Assembly (NCBI GenBank): GCA_934100165.1
Contig: CAKOPN010000004.1
Span: 62,001-126,000 of the forward strand
Origin: an uncultured Bacilli bacterium
GTDB taxonomy: Bacteria; Bacillota_I; Bacilli_A; RF39; UBA660
DNA: 64,000 bases
Direction of reading: 5' to 3'
This document shows, one piece after another, positions 1-8,839 of the stretch. The notes beneath the pieces were generated by a model. It searched no databases. It had not been told where the DNA came from and worked only from the letters and a program-made list of their open reading frames with translations. The first letter of the stretch is position 1; the number at the start of each line of letters is the position of its first letter. The translations under genes were made by a program, and so were the position numbers.

Positions 1-507
1 GTTTTATCAGTTATAGTTACTCCGCTTTTATATTTTACCTGTATAGTAAACGATGATACCCCAGGTTCTATAATTGTATTTTCTGCAACACTTGGAATAC
101 ACTCTACATTTGAATTAGTGTTAGACACCGTTACACTATCAAATTTATATTTTACTCCCGTTGTATTATTCATTTGAACTGTGTAAGTTACACTTGAACT
201 CGAATTTGGCAACGTTGTAAATGTTTTTGTCCCTTTTTTAGAATACTCTGGGGTATATGTTTCAAAACCTTCAGATGCTGAAGATGATGATTTTAATCCT
301 GTTATTCTGACATTTCCATGCGCACGTAAAAAGGCTTCTCCTGATACACTTAAGTTTTGATTAAGCGCGGAGTAGCCTATTGAAATTAGTATTGTAAGTA
401 TTGTCAAAATCACAACAAAAACAGGGATTATTCCCTTCTTATTTAAAAGTCCCCCCCCCCCAGGCCGTACGTATGTTCGTAGTATTTTTAATTTTTTTCA
501 TATACAT
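1..507 (-). CDS. N-terminal part of a membrane-anchored surface protein, out of frame at a G11 tract (probable phase-OFF); continues beyond the window
   Basis: Read leftward, a GGAG at 512-515 precedes two in-frame ATGs (507 and 501). Translation gives a short lysine-rich start, then a run of 11 G. With 11 G the frame stops after about 22 codons; with 10 (or 13) G it enters a frame open to the window edge. That frame reads LLNKKGIIPVFVV, a membrane helix, then SIGYSALNQNLSVSGEAFLR and a beta-rich domain. It closely resembles the N-terminus of the giant surface protein starting at 51669 (SIGYAALNQNLSISGEAFLR), so this is a paralogue, probably a type II membrane-anchored surface protein. The conserved downstream frame argues against simple decay. 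The rest of the protein is outside the window. Sequencing or assembly error in the homopolymer cannot be excluded. Confidence 0.75.
451..461. repeat. Homopolymer C11 (G11 on the coding strand), candidate phase-variation tract
   Basis: Eleven consecutive C on the given strand lie about 15 codons inside the surface-protein gene. Loss of one G, or gain of two, restores the long frame. It is the only such G/C homopolymer I noticed in this AT-rich window. The flanking bases (CGTACGGCC) are also unusually GC-rich. Slipped-strand mispairing at such tracts is an established phase-variation mechanism. Confidence 0.8.
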
Positions 508-733
508 CAAACTCCAAATATCGTCATATTTTTTTATAGTTTTGCAGTTGTTGTAGTGATAAGCCAGTAGACAACCACTATTCTATTTAATACTAGTATA
601 CAATAATGTCAGATTGTATACAAGTAAAGAAGAAAAATTTTCTTGTTTTTTTAAAGTACCTTTAATGGTATTATTTCTGAAAAATTCTATATTTTCCTAT
701 GATGCACTTTTTTTAATATCAGCTATTTCAATA
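508..733. promoter_or_regulatory. Upstream region of the phase-variable gene with a 9-bp inverted repeat
   Basis: This gap lies between the phase-variable gene and the small gene at 734, both read leftward. It holds a perfect inverted repeat, GTATACAAT (596-604) and ATTGTATAC (613-621), with an 8-base spacer. It has no T-tract, so it looks more like an operator than a terminator. A weak promoter-like pair lies nearby on the minus strand. A short plus-strand reading frame here runs through the opposite-strand gene and has no recognisable domain; I do not regard it as a gene. Confidence 0.35.
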
Positions 734-1051
734 TCAATTATATCTTTTCTTAGAACCATTAAATTCCACATCCAATCCAATACTACTGTTGTACAAATAG
801 CTATCCTTGATATCTTCTATTTCATAATATATATCAAGGAGTTCTTTTGGAGTAATAAAATCTAAAGTACCAGTCTTTTTAAAAGTTTTTTCCCAAAGAG
901 TAAATACTGTAAGCAAATCGTTAAGTTCTTCATAAGCCTTGTTATATGACTGGTAACTGAACATTTCTTTTATCACATTTTTTATTTTAGAAAAAGTATC
1001 TGCTATTTCCTTACCAATATCTTTAAATTTCTTTTTATCTTCAGCATTCAT
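734..1051 (-). CDS. Small acidic/basic helical protein of unknown function, downstream of sepM
   Basis: A 105-residue charged protein, mostly predicted helical, with no signal peptide or membrane segment. I do not recognise a family. Its ATG lies 2 bases after the stop of the Lon-like protease gene, so the two are very likely co-transcribed and translationally coupled. The N-terminal half is rich in Lys/Asp/Glu and Phe; the C-terminal half includes a tyrosine-rich stretch (LLDIYYEIEDIKDSYLY). It could be a small cytoplasmic partner of the SepM-like protein, but only the operon position suggests that. Confidence 0.6.
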   Translation of the reverse strand: MNAEDKKKFKDIGKEIADTFSKIKNVIKEMFSYQSYNKAYEELNDLLTVFTLWEKTFKKTGTLDFITPKELLDIYYEIEDIKDSYLYNSSIGLDVEFNGSKKRYN

Positions 1052-1053
1052 CT

Positions 1054-2079
1054 TTACTTCTCTAAACTATCTAGATACTCTATTGCATCAGAAATATTTG
1101 AAACTGGCACTAAATCTATCTTATAGTTCTTCTTATCTTTTACCTTTTTAGCCTCTTCATAATTTTCTCCGGCAGGTACAAAGAAAATATCAGCATTTTG
1201 TGATACTGCACCTTTTAACTTATAAGATACTCCCCCTATTTCTCCTACTGTACCATCAGCTTCAATGGTGCCAGTTCCTGCTATTTTAAGGCCATGTGTT
1301 AAATCTTTTTCAATTAAAGTATCATATATAGCTAAACTTGTCATAAAGCCCGCTGATGCACCACTTTCACCTTCTTTAAAATTGAAAGTTATCTTTGGAG
1401 TTACTTCATAATCATAAATATTGTAGAATGCTATTCCTAGTACTTTATATCCATTAAGTTCCTTGACCTTTACATTTATATCCTTTTCCTTACCATTTCT
1501 ATCAAACGTAAGAGTTATATAATCCCCTATATTTTTTGATTCTATTTTATCCGCTATATCAGAAAGCTTATCTATTTTTTCTTTTTCTACCTTGATTAAA
1601 ATATCCCCTACATATATTTTTTCACTGCTTTCTAGAAAATCCTCAGTGTATATAACGTAATGTTTAACATCATTTACTACTACTTCTTTTCCAGCTTTTT
1701 CATATGCCACCATAACTGCCGTTTGATTAGCCATAGCAAGTGATAAAAGACTTCGCATTTCAAGTTCACTTAAATCTTCTTCATCATTTATTTTATAATC
1801 ACTCTGCTCTACTAGATCCCAGCTTGGCACTAAATAACTAGCAAGATAAGTTAAAACATTCGCATTAAGCTCTGTAACATAAGAAAGATTATAACTACCT
1901 TCTTGCTTATATCCATTTTCTATTTCAAACCTTTTACTTAAATCCGTAATTCCCCCAGAAGTAAAAATATAATATGGCACTGGATAACTTAAAATAAGAG
2001 AAAAACAAATAAGAAAAATTATCGTTTTATAACTCTTTTTTAATATATCTTTCAATTTATCATATATTTTAGTAAACAT
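1054..2079 (-). CDS. sepM: SepM/YlbL-like membrane-anchored Lon-type (S16) serine protease with PDZ domain
   Basis: The 341-residue protein has one N-terminal membrane helix (about residues 16-36), a PDZ domain in the middle (YVGDILIKVEKEKIDKLSDI) and a C-terminal Lon-type protease domain. The catalytic serine lies in GESGASAG (about residue 240) and the lysine in YKLKGA (about residue 284), the Ser-Lys dyad of this family. SepM-family proteases cut peptides or membrane proteins outside the cell, for example maturing a competence peptide in streptococci; the substrate here is unknown. The divergent neighbour is YlbJ-like, matching the ylbJ-ylbK-ylbL neighbourhood of Bacillus. An AAGGA precedes the ATG by 9 bases. 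Confidence 0.88.
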   Translation of the reverse strand: MFTKIYDKLKDILKKSYKTIIFLICFSLILSYPVPYYIFTSGGITDLSKRFEIENGYKQEGSYNLSYVTELNANVLTYLASYLVPSWDLVEQSDYKINDEEDLSELEMRSLLSLAMANQTAVMVAYEKAGKEVVVNDVKHYVIYTEDFLESSEKIYVGDILIKVEKEKIDKLSDIADKIESKNIGDYITLTFDRNGKEKDINVKVKELNGYKVLGIAFYNIYDYEVTPKITFNFKEGESGASAGFMTSLAIYDTLIEKDLTHGLKIAGTGTIEADGTVGEIGGVSYKLKGAVSQNADIFFVPAGENYEEAKKVKDKKNYKIDLVPVSNISDAIEYLDSLEK

Positions 2080-2121
2080 AAAATCACATCCTTAATAATT
2101 ATATCAGAAAGAAGACTAATT

Positions 2122-3069
2122 ATGAGAGAAAAAATAGAAAATGTTTTAATAGTTGTCATACTTAGTGTCTTTTTTGTATTACTTTTTGTCTTTTCCAAAG
2201 ACATATCTTTCTCTATTATATTTTCTATTTCTATATGGAAAGATAACTTACTGCCAAGCCTTTTTCCATTTTTTGTAATGAGCGATTTACTACTTGCATA
2301 TGGTTTTGTTGATATTATTAGCTTTTTTCTAGGAGCTATAATGACTAAATGGTTTTATTTACCTAAAGATGCTGCGTTTGCTTTTTTTGTCAGTCTTTTC
2401 TCTGGATTTCCTAGTGGTAGTAAATATGTAAATGATTTGCTAAATGCAAAAAAAATAAGTATAGATGATGCTAATTATCTTATAATGTTTACTCACTTTG
2501 CTAATCCATTTTTTATAGTTACTACTATTGGCCTTTTTCTTTTAAGTAATGTTAAAGCTGGCTATATAATTTTAATATCTCATATTTTAAGTAATATAAT
2601 TGTGGCATTCATTTTTAGAAAGAAAAAAGTTATTCTTAATAATGATAATAATTATAAGAAGGCTTTTTATCTTTCTTCCCCTGATAAACCATTTATAACT
2701 ATATTAACTAACTCTATCTTTAAAAGTTTTAAAACACTTGTTAACATGCTTGGAATAATTATGATTTTTTTAATGATTACCACAATTATAAAAAAGATAA
2801 TACCTCTTACAGGTATTACAAATGGTCTTTTAAGTGGCTTTTTAGAAATGACACAGGGAGTAAAATATATTTCGAGTTTAGATATTTCTTTACCTATTAA
2901 AGCTTCTATTTTATCAGCAATAGTCTCATTTAGCGGTTTAAGTGTTCATTTTCAAGTAAAAAGTATAATCGATGAAACAGATATAAAATATTCAAACTTT
3001 TTAAAAGCAAGAGTAGTTCAAAGTTTTATTTCCTTCTTCCTAACTCTTGCTATATTTAAAATTTTATGA
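2122..3069 (+). CDS. ylbJ: YlbJ-like integral membrane protein (nucleoside-recognition/Gate family)
   Basis: A 315-residue polytopic protein with about eight hydrophobic segments. The conserved Gate-family features FPFFVMSDLL, FVSLFSGFPSGSKYV and FTHFANPFFI are visible. In Bacillus, YlbJ is needed for normal spore formation and its gene lies next to ylbL, the relative of the divergent gene here. At 315 residues it is shorter than the Bacillus protein of about 400. Its last 6 bases overlap convergently with the end of the prepilin gene on the other strand. Presence alone does not prove sporulation, because relatives occur in non-sporulating Bacilli. Confidence 0.8.
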   Translation: MREKIENVLIVVILSVFFVLLFVFSKDISFSIIFSISIWKDNLLPSLFPFFVMSDLLLAYGFVDIISFFLGAIMTKWFYLPKDAAFAFFVSLFSGFPSGSKYVNDLLNAKKISIDDANYLIMFTHFANPFFIVTTIGLFLLSNVKAGYIILISHILSNIIVAFIFRKKKVILNNDNNYKKAFYLSSPDKPFITILTNSIFKSFKTLVNMLGIIMIFLMITTIIKKIIPLTGITNGLLSGFLEMTQGVKYISSLDISLPIKASILSAIVSFSGLSVHFQVKSIIDETDIKYSNFLKARVVQSFISFFLTLAIFKIL

Positions 3070-4164
3070 CCACTTTGTTACATATTTTTTATGTACTTCA
3101 ATTACAGGTCTCACTGAATAATTACTATTTACAAAATCACTTGCCAAAGTCTTAGTATCTTTATTTACATACCATACTTTTTGTCCCTTTGTCTCTGTTG
3201 TTTCTTTTTTAGCTGTTGATGTCCAGTAACTTGAATCATATACCCAACTTGGTGCAGTTGCAATAGAAAGATCAGATGCATCTTCTTCCATATATTTTGG
3301 ACAAGCATTTACTAAGTATGCAACCTCTTCTGCTGTTATAAGCCTTATTTTATCAGGTGTAGTCCAAGTAGTTTTATATAAATTATTTAAATAATCACTA
3401 ATAGAAGATGAATCATAATTATTTCCATTTTCTCTTGTTGCATTAAAACTTTGTACTGTTAATGTATCTTTTGCAAGGAGTGTAAGTTTAGAATTATAGC
3501 TACTACTTTTCTTGATAACATAGAAATCTAACTGAGTTGTACCATTTATCTGAATAGTTACTAAATCTCCAACATTAAACTCTCTATATGTACCAAGGCT
3601 CGTTTCTACATTTTCTGTACCAAGTGCTACTATAGATATGGCAGCATCAGTATTTTTTATATTTCTATGATAAAACTCAACTCTTAATCTATATAACGCC
3701 ATGTTATTTTCAAGATCATCGTCAGATGTAGTTCTTTCAAGAATATAACTTGGTTTTATAGCTATATTTGAGGCATCTGGTGGTGTATATCTTACTCCTC
3801 CATATAAGATATATGGTATCGTATATTCGAATGTAGAGTCTTCCAAAGCTTCCTGTTTTTTTTCTGTTTTTATTTCAAAAGTTTTGCTTGTTCCATCTTG
3901 AAAGTTAATTATTACACAACGCTCTTTTATGTTTCCATTATCATCTTTACAGTACTCCATATTTTTTAACAGTCTTAATTCTATATCATTTTCTATTTCC
4001 ATAGTCATTTTTGACTTAAATGACTCAACTTCTTTTTGTACTTTTACTTCTCTTTCCTTTGTCTTGTAATTCATAACAGCCATAAATAAACTTGTTGTTA
4101 AAATACTTACAAAGACAAAACTCATTATTAACTCTATTACTGTAAAGCCTTTTTTATTTAACAT
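3064..4164 (-). CDS. Type IV prepilin-like protein with large C-terminal domain (minor pilin/pseudopilin)
   Basis: The start MLNKKGFTVIELIMS is a classic class III (prepilin) signal: basic leader, Gly, Phe+1 and Glu+5, then a hydrophobic helix. The prepilin peptidase at 39.6-40.3 kb would process it. At 366 residues it is larger than usual pseudopilins; a helical stalk to about residue 60 is followed by beta-rich domains, the last with aromatic and SVRPVI-type motifs seen in DUF6273-like surface domains. The gene overlaps the upstream prepilin gene by 7 bases and uses GGAGGTG inside it as ribosome binding site. Probable role: minor subunit of a competence-type or type IV pilus. Confidence 0.82.
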   Translation of the reverse strand: MLNKKGFTVIELIMSFVFVSILTTSLFMAVMNYKTKEREVKVQKEVESFKSKMTMEIENDIELRLLKNMEYCKDDNGNIKERCVIINFQDGTSKTFEIKTEKKQEALEDSTFEYTIPYILYGGVRYTPPDASNIAIKPSYILERTTSDDDLENNMALYRLRVEFYHRNIKNTDAAISIVALGTENVETSLGTYREFNVGDLVTIQINGTTQLDFYVIKKSSSYNSKLTLLAKDTLTVQSFNATRENGNNYDSSSISDYLNNLYKTTWTTPDKIRLITAEEVAYLVNACPKYMEEDASDLSIATAPSWVYDSSYWTSTAKKETTETKGQKVWYVNKDTKTLASDFVNSNYSVRPVIEVHKKYVTKWS

Positions 4165-4718
4165 GTTGCACCTCCACAGTTAACTGTACCATCAAAATTC
4201 ATAAGAAGTTCCATATTGGTAATTCTACCATCATTAAACATAATAATTAGTCTTCTTTGATAAAAGTACTGAGTGTATGGAGAACCGCTTTCGTAAGTAG
4301 GCATATAATCAATATATTCTTTTAATGCTCTTTCAAACTTTGATGAATTACTCTTCAAAGTATTTACATTATATTTTGTTAATATTATCTTTTTTACATC
4401 TAAGAAATCTTTAGATAAAAGTTTATTACAGTAATTCATATTTTCAAGATAAAGACAAATGTCAGTGTTCTCAAACACATAATATCCTTTGTCTTCTGGA
4501 AGTGTTATAAGATTTTTTGTACGACAACTGTTGTCTTTTAAAATCATTTTTCTAATTAAGTGTGCTTCGTATTTACTTTCTACAGTATCATATACAGATT
4601 TTTTTTCATATTCTCCTACTAGTGGTAGTAAGTTCGCAATTATAAAGCTAAAAAGTCCTAGAACAAATACTGCCGCTACTATTGTTTCCACTAGTACAAA
4701 GCCTTTCTTATTCTTCAT
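4158..4718 (-). CDS. Type IV prepilin-like protein (minor pilin/pseudopilin)
   Basis: This 186-residue protein starts MKNKKGFVLVETIVAA, a prepilin leader with Gly before Phe+1 and Glu at +5, followed by a hydrophobic helix of about 20 residues. The rest contains several cysteines and ends in CGGATC. It forms an operon with the larger prepilin downstream and is divergent from the pilB-like ATPase gene. AGGTG lies 6 bases before the ATG. It probably belongs to the same pilus/competence pseudopilus assembled by the ATPase, PilC-like platform and PilD-like peptidase in this window. Sequence alone does not tell which pilin class it is. Confidence 0.82.
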   Translation of the reverse strand: MKNKKGFVLVETIVAAVFVLGLFSFIIANLLPLVGEYEKKSVYDTVESKYEAHLIRKMILKDNSCRTKNLITLPEDKGYYVFENTDICLYLENMNYCNKLLSKDFLDVKKIILTKYNVNTLKSNSSKFERALKEYIDYMPTYESGSPYTQYFYQRRLIIMFNDGRITNMELLMNFDGTVNCGGATC

Positions 4719-4816
4719 CTTCTACACCTCATCTATTCTAATTATCATTATATAATATTTTTTATATATGAGCAAATAGTTAGCTTAATAAAATTTAAAA
4801 TTTTTTCTTTGGTTAA

Positions 4817-4845
4817 TTGATTAAGATGGAAAGTTATTATATAAT
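4817..4845 (+). promoter_or_regulatory. Sigma-A-type promoter of the pilB-like gene
   Basis: TTGATT (4817-4822), a 17-base spacer and a perfect TATAAT (4840-4845) lie just upstream of the AGGGG ribosome binding site of the ATPase gene. Confidence 0.7.
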
Positions 4846-4876
4846 AATTTTATAGTAGAATAAAGGGGTCGTGATT

Positions 4877-6391
4877 ATGAGCAAATTAGTAGAATATGAT
4901 TTTGTAAATGTTCCGATTGTTGACATAGTTAACAGAATGATTTTGTATGCTTCTCAGCATAAGGCAAGTGATATTCACTTTGATCCTAGAGAAGATTGTA
5001 TGATTGTAAGAATGAGAATGGATGGTAGTCTTGTCGATCATACTATTGTTCCTAAAATGTATGAGAAAAACCTTACAACTAGGGTTAAACTTATTTCTAA
5101 GATGAATATTACAGAAACTAGGGTTCCTCAAGATGGTGCTATTAAGGGTATCGTTGATGGAGAAGAGTTAGACATGCGTGTTTCTTCTCTTCCAACTAAT
5201 GAGGGTGAAAAGGTTGTTGTCCGTCTTTTGGATTATTCTAGTAGTCTTGAAGGTCTTGAAACACTTGGTTTTACGGCAAATAACTTAAAGAAAGTTAAAA
5301 GAATGCTTGATATTCCAAATGGTATTATCCTTGTTACTGGTGCTACTGGTACTGGTAAATCTACCACTACCTACTCTATGCTTCAAGAGTTAAATACTGA
5401 GGATCGTAATATAATTACTGTCGAGGATCCGGTTGAAATGAATATTGAAGGTATTAACCAGGTTCAAGTTAATAGTGAAATTGGTCTTACTTTCGCATCT
5501 GCTTTAAGATCTATTTTAAGACAAGACCCAAACATTATCTTAATCGGTGAGATTCGTGATAGTGAAACAGCACAAATAGCAGTTCGTGCCGCTATAACTG
5601 GTCACCTTGTTTTATCTACTATCCACACCAACAACTCACTTAGTACAATAGAAAGACTTCTTGATATGAATGTTGAAAGATATCTTTTGTCTACTTCACT
5701 AAATGGTATTATATCGCAGAAGTTGGCAAGAACGCTTTGCCCTGATTGTAAAAAGTTAAGACCTACTACTAATTATGAAAAACAGCTTTTTAAACGTATT
5801 ATTGGTAAAGATGTTGAACAAGTTTATGAACCTGTTGGTTGCGAAAAGTGTAATGGTGGTTTTCGTGGAAGAATTGCATTACAAGAAGTTTTGGTTATTA
5901 CAGATAGGTTGCGTGAAATAATAACTGATGAATCACTTGACAAAGAAGTACTTAGAGAAGAAGTATATGGCGGGGACACCACTACTCTTTTACAGGATGC
6001 ACTTTTAAAAGTGGTAGAAGGCTACACTACATTTAAGGAAGTTTATAAGGCTGTTGATATTGACTTTGATCTTGAAAAGAAGATTAAAGCGGAAACTAGA
6101 GAGTTAGAAAAAGAAGAAAATAAAGATGACAACTTAGAGGTTATTGATGCTTATGATGGTGTTATATCTGATCTTAAGAATATGATTAGTGATATTAAAG
6201 ATATTAAGACTAAAGCTAAAGAAAATGCTAAAAATAAATATAAAAAGAAAATTGATAATACTAAATTTGATTTAATTGATGCTTTTGATGGACCTGATGG
6301 TACAGTATTAAAAGAAAAATTAGAAGAAAAAATTATTCGTGAGAATAGTAAGATAAATAATAATAGGAATACAAAAAGACCTGGTAAATAA
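4877..6391 (+). CDS. pilB: PilB/GspE-type secretion or pilus assembly ATPase
   Basis: Hexameric ATPase that powers assembly of type IV pili or a competence pseudopilus on the inner face of the membrane. Walker A is GATGTGKST (about residue 154); the Asp box and Walker B region (LIGEIRDSETAQIAVRAA) and His box follow. A zinc site of two CxxC pairs (CPDC about 288, CEKC about 322) is typical of GspE/PilB. The long N1 domain of larger PilBs is absent. Unusual is an acidic/lysine-rich helical tail of about 95 residues after the ATPase core. A GTG lies 6 bases upstream, but ATG fits better with AGGGG at 8 bases spacing. It is divergent from two prepilin genes. Confidence 0.92.
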   Translation: MSKLVEYDFVNVPIVDIVNRMILYASQHKASDIHFDPREDCMIVRMRMDGSLVDHTIVPKMYEKNLTTRVKLISKMNITETRVPQDGAIKGIVDGEELDMRVSSLPTNEGEKVVVRLLDYSSSLEGLETLGFTANNLKKVKRMLDIPNGIILVTGATGTGKSTTTYSMLQELNTEDRNIITVEDPVEMNIEGINQVQVNSEIGLTFASALRSILRQDPNIILIGEIRDSETAQIAVRAAITGHLVLSTIHTNNSLSTIERLLDMNVERYLLSTSLNGIISQKLARTLCPDCKKLRPTTNYEKQLFKRIIGKDVEQVYEPVGCEKCNGGFRGRIALQEVLVITDRLREIITDESLDKEVLREEVYGGDTTTLLQDALLKVVEGYTTFKEVYKAVDIDFDLEKKIKAETRELEKEENKDDNLEVIDAYDGVISDLKNMISDIKDIKTKAKENAKNKYKKKIDNTKFDLIDAFDGPDGTVLKEKLEEKIIRENSKINNNRNTKRPGK

Positions 6392-6403
6392 TTACCAGGT
6401 TTT
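6379..6403. terminator. Bidirectional terminator between pilB and the P-type ATPase gene
   Basis: Perfect 9-bp stem ACCTGGTAA/TTACCAGGT with a 4-base loop that contains the pilB stop codon. It is followed by TTT on the plus strand and by CTTTTT on the minus strand. Confidence 0.8.
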
Positions 6404-6407
6404 ATAT

Positions 6408-8720
6408 TTATAAAAACTTTTCGAGTTTTTCTTTGTTTTTATTAAGAATTTTATTGAAAAAGAACCATAATAGTATGCCAACTGTAAGTATTATTATGAA
6501 TGCTATTAAAGCTTTTACAGAAAGTAATGTCATCATGAAGAAATCTCTAAAGAAGACTATTGCTATGCTAAACATTAGACACATTACTGTGTACATTGCT
6601 GTCCTTATTGCATTGAAAGGTATACATAGTTTTGCCTGATAGATTAACATTATTATCGTTGTGACTAAAACAGCCATCGTTGACATTTCATCTGGTGTAA
6701 AATGATAAGTATTTCCTGCTATTATTATAGCAACCAAACTTATGAAGACTGCTAGTGCAGTTGGAAGTGCATTTGCTACAACATTTACTAAGAAGCCTCC
6801 TTTTACTCTATCATTATTTGGCTCTAGTGCTAAGACTAAAGCTGGAGCACCTATTGTTACAAAGTTCATTAAAGTAAGTTCTATTGGTCTAAATGGATAC
6901 ATGAAGTGAAAGAATAATAAGAAAATTACCATTAAAGAAGTATATATTGTTTTTGTTAAAAATAAGGATGCACTTCTTTGAATATTGTTTATAGTTCTTC
7001 TTCCTTCAAGTACTACTTTAGGCATTGAATCAAAGTTAGAATCCATTAAGACTATTTGGCTAACATTTCTTGCAGCATCACTTCCATTTATCATAGCGAT
7101 ACTACAATCTGCTTCTTTTAATGCTAGGACATCATTTACTCCATCTCCAGTCATTGCAACTGTATGACCTAACTTTTTAAGCATTATTACAATTTTTCTT
7201 TTTTCTTCTGGTTTAACTCTTCCAAAGATAGTGTTATTTATAAGAGCCTCTTTCAATTCTTTATCACCGTTTATTTTGCTTAAATCAACATACTTGTCAT
7301 AATTATCAATCCCTACTCTTTTACCTATCTGAGAAACCGTAATTGGGTTATCTCCTGAAATTATTTTGATATCAACATTTTCCTTTTTAAAATATTCAAG
7401 AGTACTTTTAGCTTCTTTTCTTATTTTATCTTGTAAAAGAAATAAAGCCATAATTTCTTTTTGACCATTTTTTTCTTTTGCTAAAAGAAGTGTTCTATAT
7501 TCTTTAGAATACTTATCATACTCTTTAGGACATTTTTCTTTCATAATAAAATCTGGTGCTCCTAAATAATACATTACATTATCTTTTTTTATACTTGAGT
7601 ATTTTGTTTCAGATGAGAATGGTGATATCTTCCATTCTTTTTTATTTTTGATCTTACTTTTATTTTTTTCATAATACTTTCTCAAGGCTTCCATTGTAGG
7701 AGAAATATCATCAAGTAAATAGCACATATCACTCATGACAGTATTTATATCATCAGTGCTTGCTTCTTTTATAATGTCTTTAACCTCCATTATTCCTTCT
7801 GTAATAGTACCAGTTTTATCAAGACATAATACATCTGTTCTAGCAAGTGTTTCAATGCAATATAATTCTTGAACTAAAACATTATATTTACCAAGTCTAA
7901 TTACTGATACAGCAAGAACTGTACTAGTTAAAAGAACTAATCCATCAGGAATCATACCAATAAGTGCTGCAACAGTATTTATTACGGCACTGGTAATATT
8001 ATTGTCTTTTACACCCATCTGATTTATGAATAGAAGTATTCCTACAGGTACTATAACAATAGATATATATTTAATTATCTTGTCTAATGACTCCATTAGA
8101 ACTGAATTAGGTTTCTTTAAATACTTAGCATCCCTACTAATTATAGAAGTATAGTTATTCTTACCAATATGTTCAACCTTACAAGTACAGCAGCCACTTA
8201 TAATAAAACTACCCGATAAGATCATATCACCTTTCTTTTTTAGAATAGGTTTACTTTCTCCAGTTATAAAAGATTCATTAACCATGACCTCATTATCCAT
8301 AATTATAGAGTCTACTACAACACTTGATCCATTTTTCAAAATTATTAAGTCATCAAGTACTATTTCTTCTTTATCTATTTTCTTTACTTTGCCATTTCTT
8401 AAAACTTCAACTTTATCTTCTTTTAATAAAGTAAGTTTGTCTACTATTTTCTTAGCACGTATTTCTTGAATAATACTTATTATCATATTGAAAAAAGCCG
8501 TTCCTACAAAAAGCATATTCTTGTAGGCACCAACTAAAAATACTGCTAAAGCTAAGGCTAAATTTAAAATGTTAAAGAGTGTGAAAAAGTTTCCACTTAT
8601 TATCTGTTTAATACTTTTAGTAGGTACAGATATATCTTTATGAACAAGCCCTTCTTTTATGCGTTCTTCTACTTCTTTATCTGTTAAACCTTTGTCAATT
8701 TTAGGATTTAATCTTTCCAT
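6408..8720 (-). CDS. Cation-translocating P-type ATPase (CtpE/Ca2+-Mg2+ type)
   Basis: A 770-residue ion pump. It shows the actuator motif ITGES (about residue 155), the phosphorylation motif CLDKTGT (Asp about 298) and the hinge MTGDGVNDVLAL (about 525), followed by IAMINGSDAARNVSQIVLMD. The membrane part has about ten helices and no N-terminal heavy-metal domain or CPx motif, so Cu/Cd/Zn transport is unlikely. The length and the GSDAARNVSQ region resemble CtpE-like calcium pumps, but substrate cannot be fixed from sequence. It is monocistronic, with its own terminator shared with pilB. The ribosome binding site is weak. Confidence 0.85.
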   Translation of the reverse strand: MERLNPKIDKGLTDKEVEERIKEGLVHKDISVPTKSIKQIISGNFFTLFNILNLALALAVFLVGAYKNMLFVGTAFFNMIISIIQEIRAKKIVDKLTLLKEDKVEVLRNGKVKKIDKEEIVLDDLIILKNGSSVVVDSIIMDNEVMVNESFITGESKPILKKKGDMILSGSFIISGCCTCKVEHIGKNNYTSIISRDAKYLKKPNSVLMESLDKIIKYISIVIVPVGILLFINQMGVKDNNITSAVINTVAALIGMIPDGLVLLTSTVLAVSVIRLGKYNVLVQELYCIETLARTDVLCLDKTGTITEGIMEVKDIIKEASTDDINTVMSDMCYLLDDISPTMEALRKYYEKNKSKIKNKKEWKISPFSSETKYSSIKKDNVMYYLGAPDFIMKEKCPKEYDKYSKEYRTLLLAKEKNGQKEIMALFLLQDKIRKEAKSTLEYFKKENVDIKIISGDNPITVSQIGKRVGIDNYDKYVDLSKINGDKELKEALINNTIFGRVKPEEKRKIVIMLKKLGHTVAMTGDGVNDVLALKEADCSIAMINGSDAARNVSQIVLMDSNFDSMPKVVLEGRRTINNIQRSASLFLTKTIYTSLMVIFLLFFHFMYPFRPIELTLMNFVTIGAPALVLALEPNNDRVKGGFLVNVVANALPTALAVFISLVAIIIAGNTYHFTPDEMSTMAVLVTTIIMLIYQAKLCIPFNAIRTAMYTVMCLMFSIAIVFFRDFFMMTLLSVKALIAFIIILTVGILLWFFFNKILNKNKEKLEKFL

Positions 8721-8796
8721 TTATACCATCTTACTTTCATTTTTATGGGTTCACTTAAAGTATATCATAAAATATGTTTTATAACTATTCTATTTT

Positions 8797-8825
8797 TTTA
8801 AAGTTATCTTTGCTATCATTATAAT
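8797..8825 (+). promoter_or_regulatory. Sigma-A-type promoter of the DUF1846 gene
   Basis: TTTAAA (8797-8802), a 17-base spacer and TATAAT (8820-8825), followed by AGGTGG and the ATG at 8840. Confidence 0.65.
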
Positions 8826-8839
8826 CAGGTGGTGTAGAA

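Noticed and set aside
451..461. Interpreting the poly-C run as a scaffold gap or adapter artefact
   Set aside because: The frame is open on both sides and homologous to a paralogue, so a real gene with a homopolymer is more likely; an incorrect base count remains possible.
614..865. Plus-strand hydrophobic reading frame of 83 codons
   Set aside because: It overlaps the well-placed minus-strand gene downstream of sepM, has no good ribosome binding site and looks like the AT-rich complement of a real gene.
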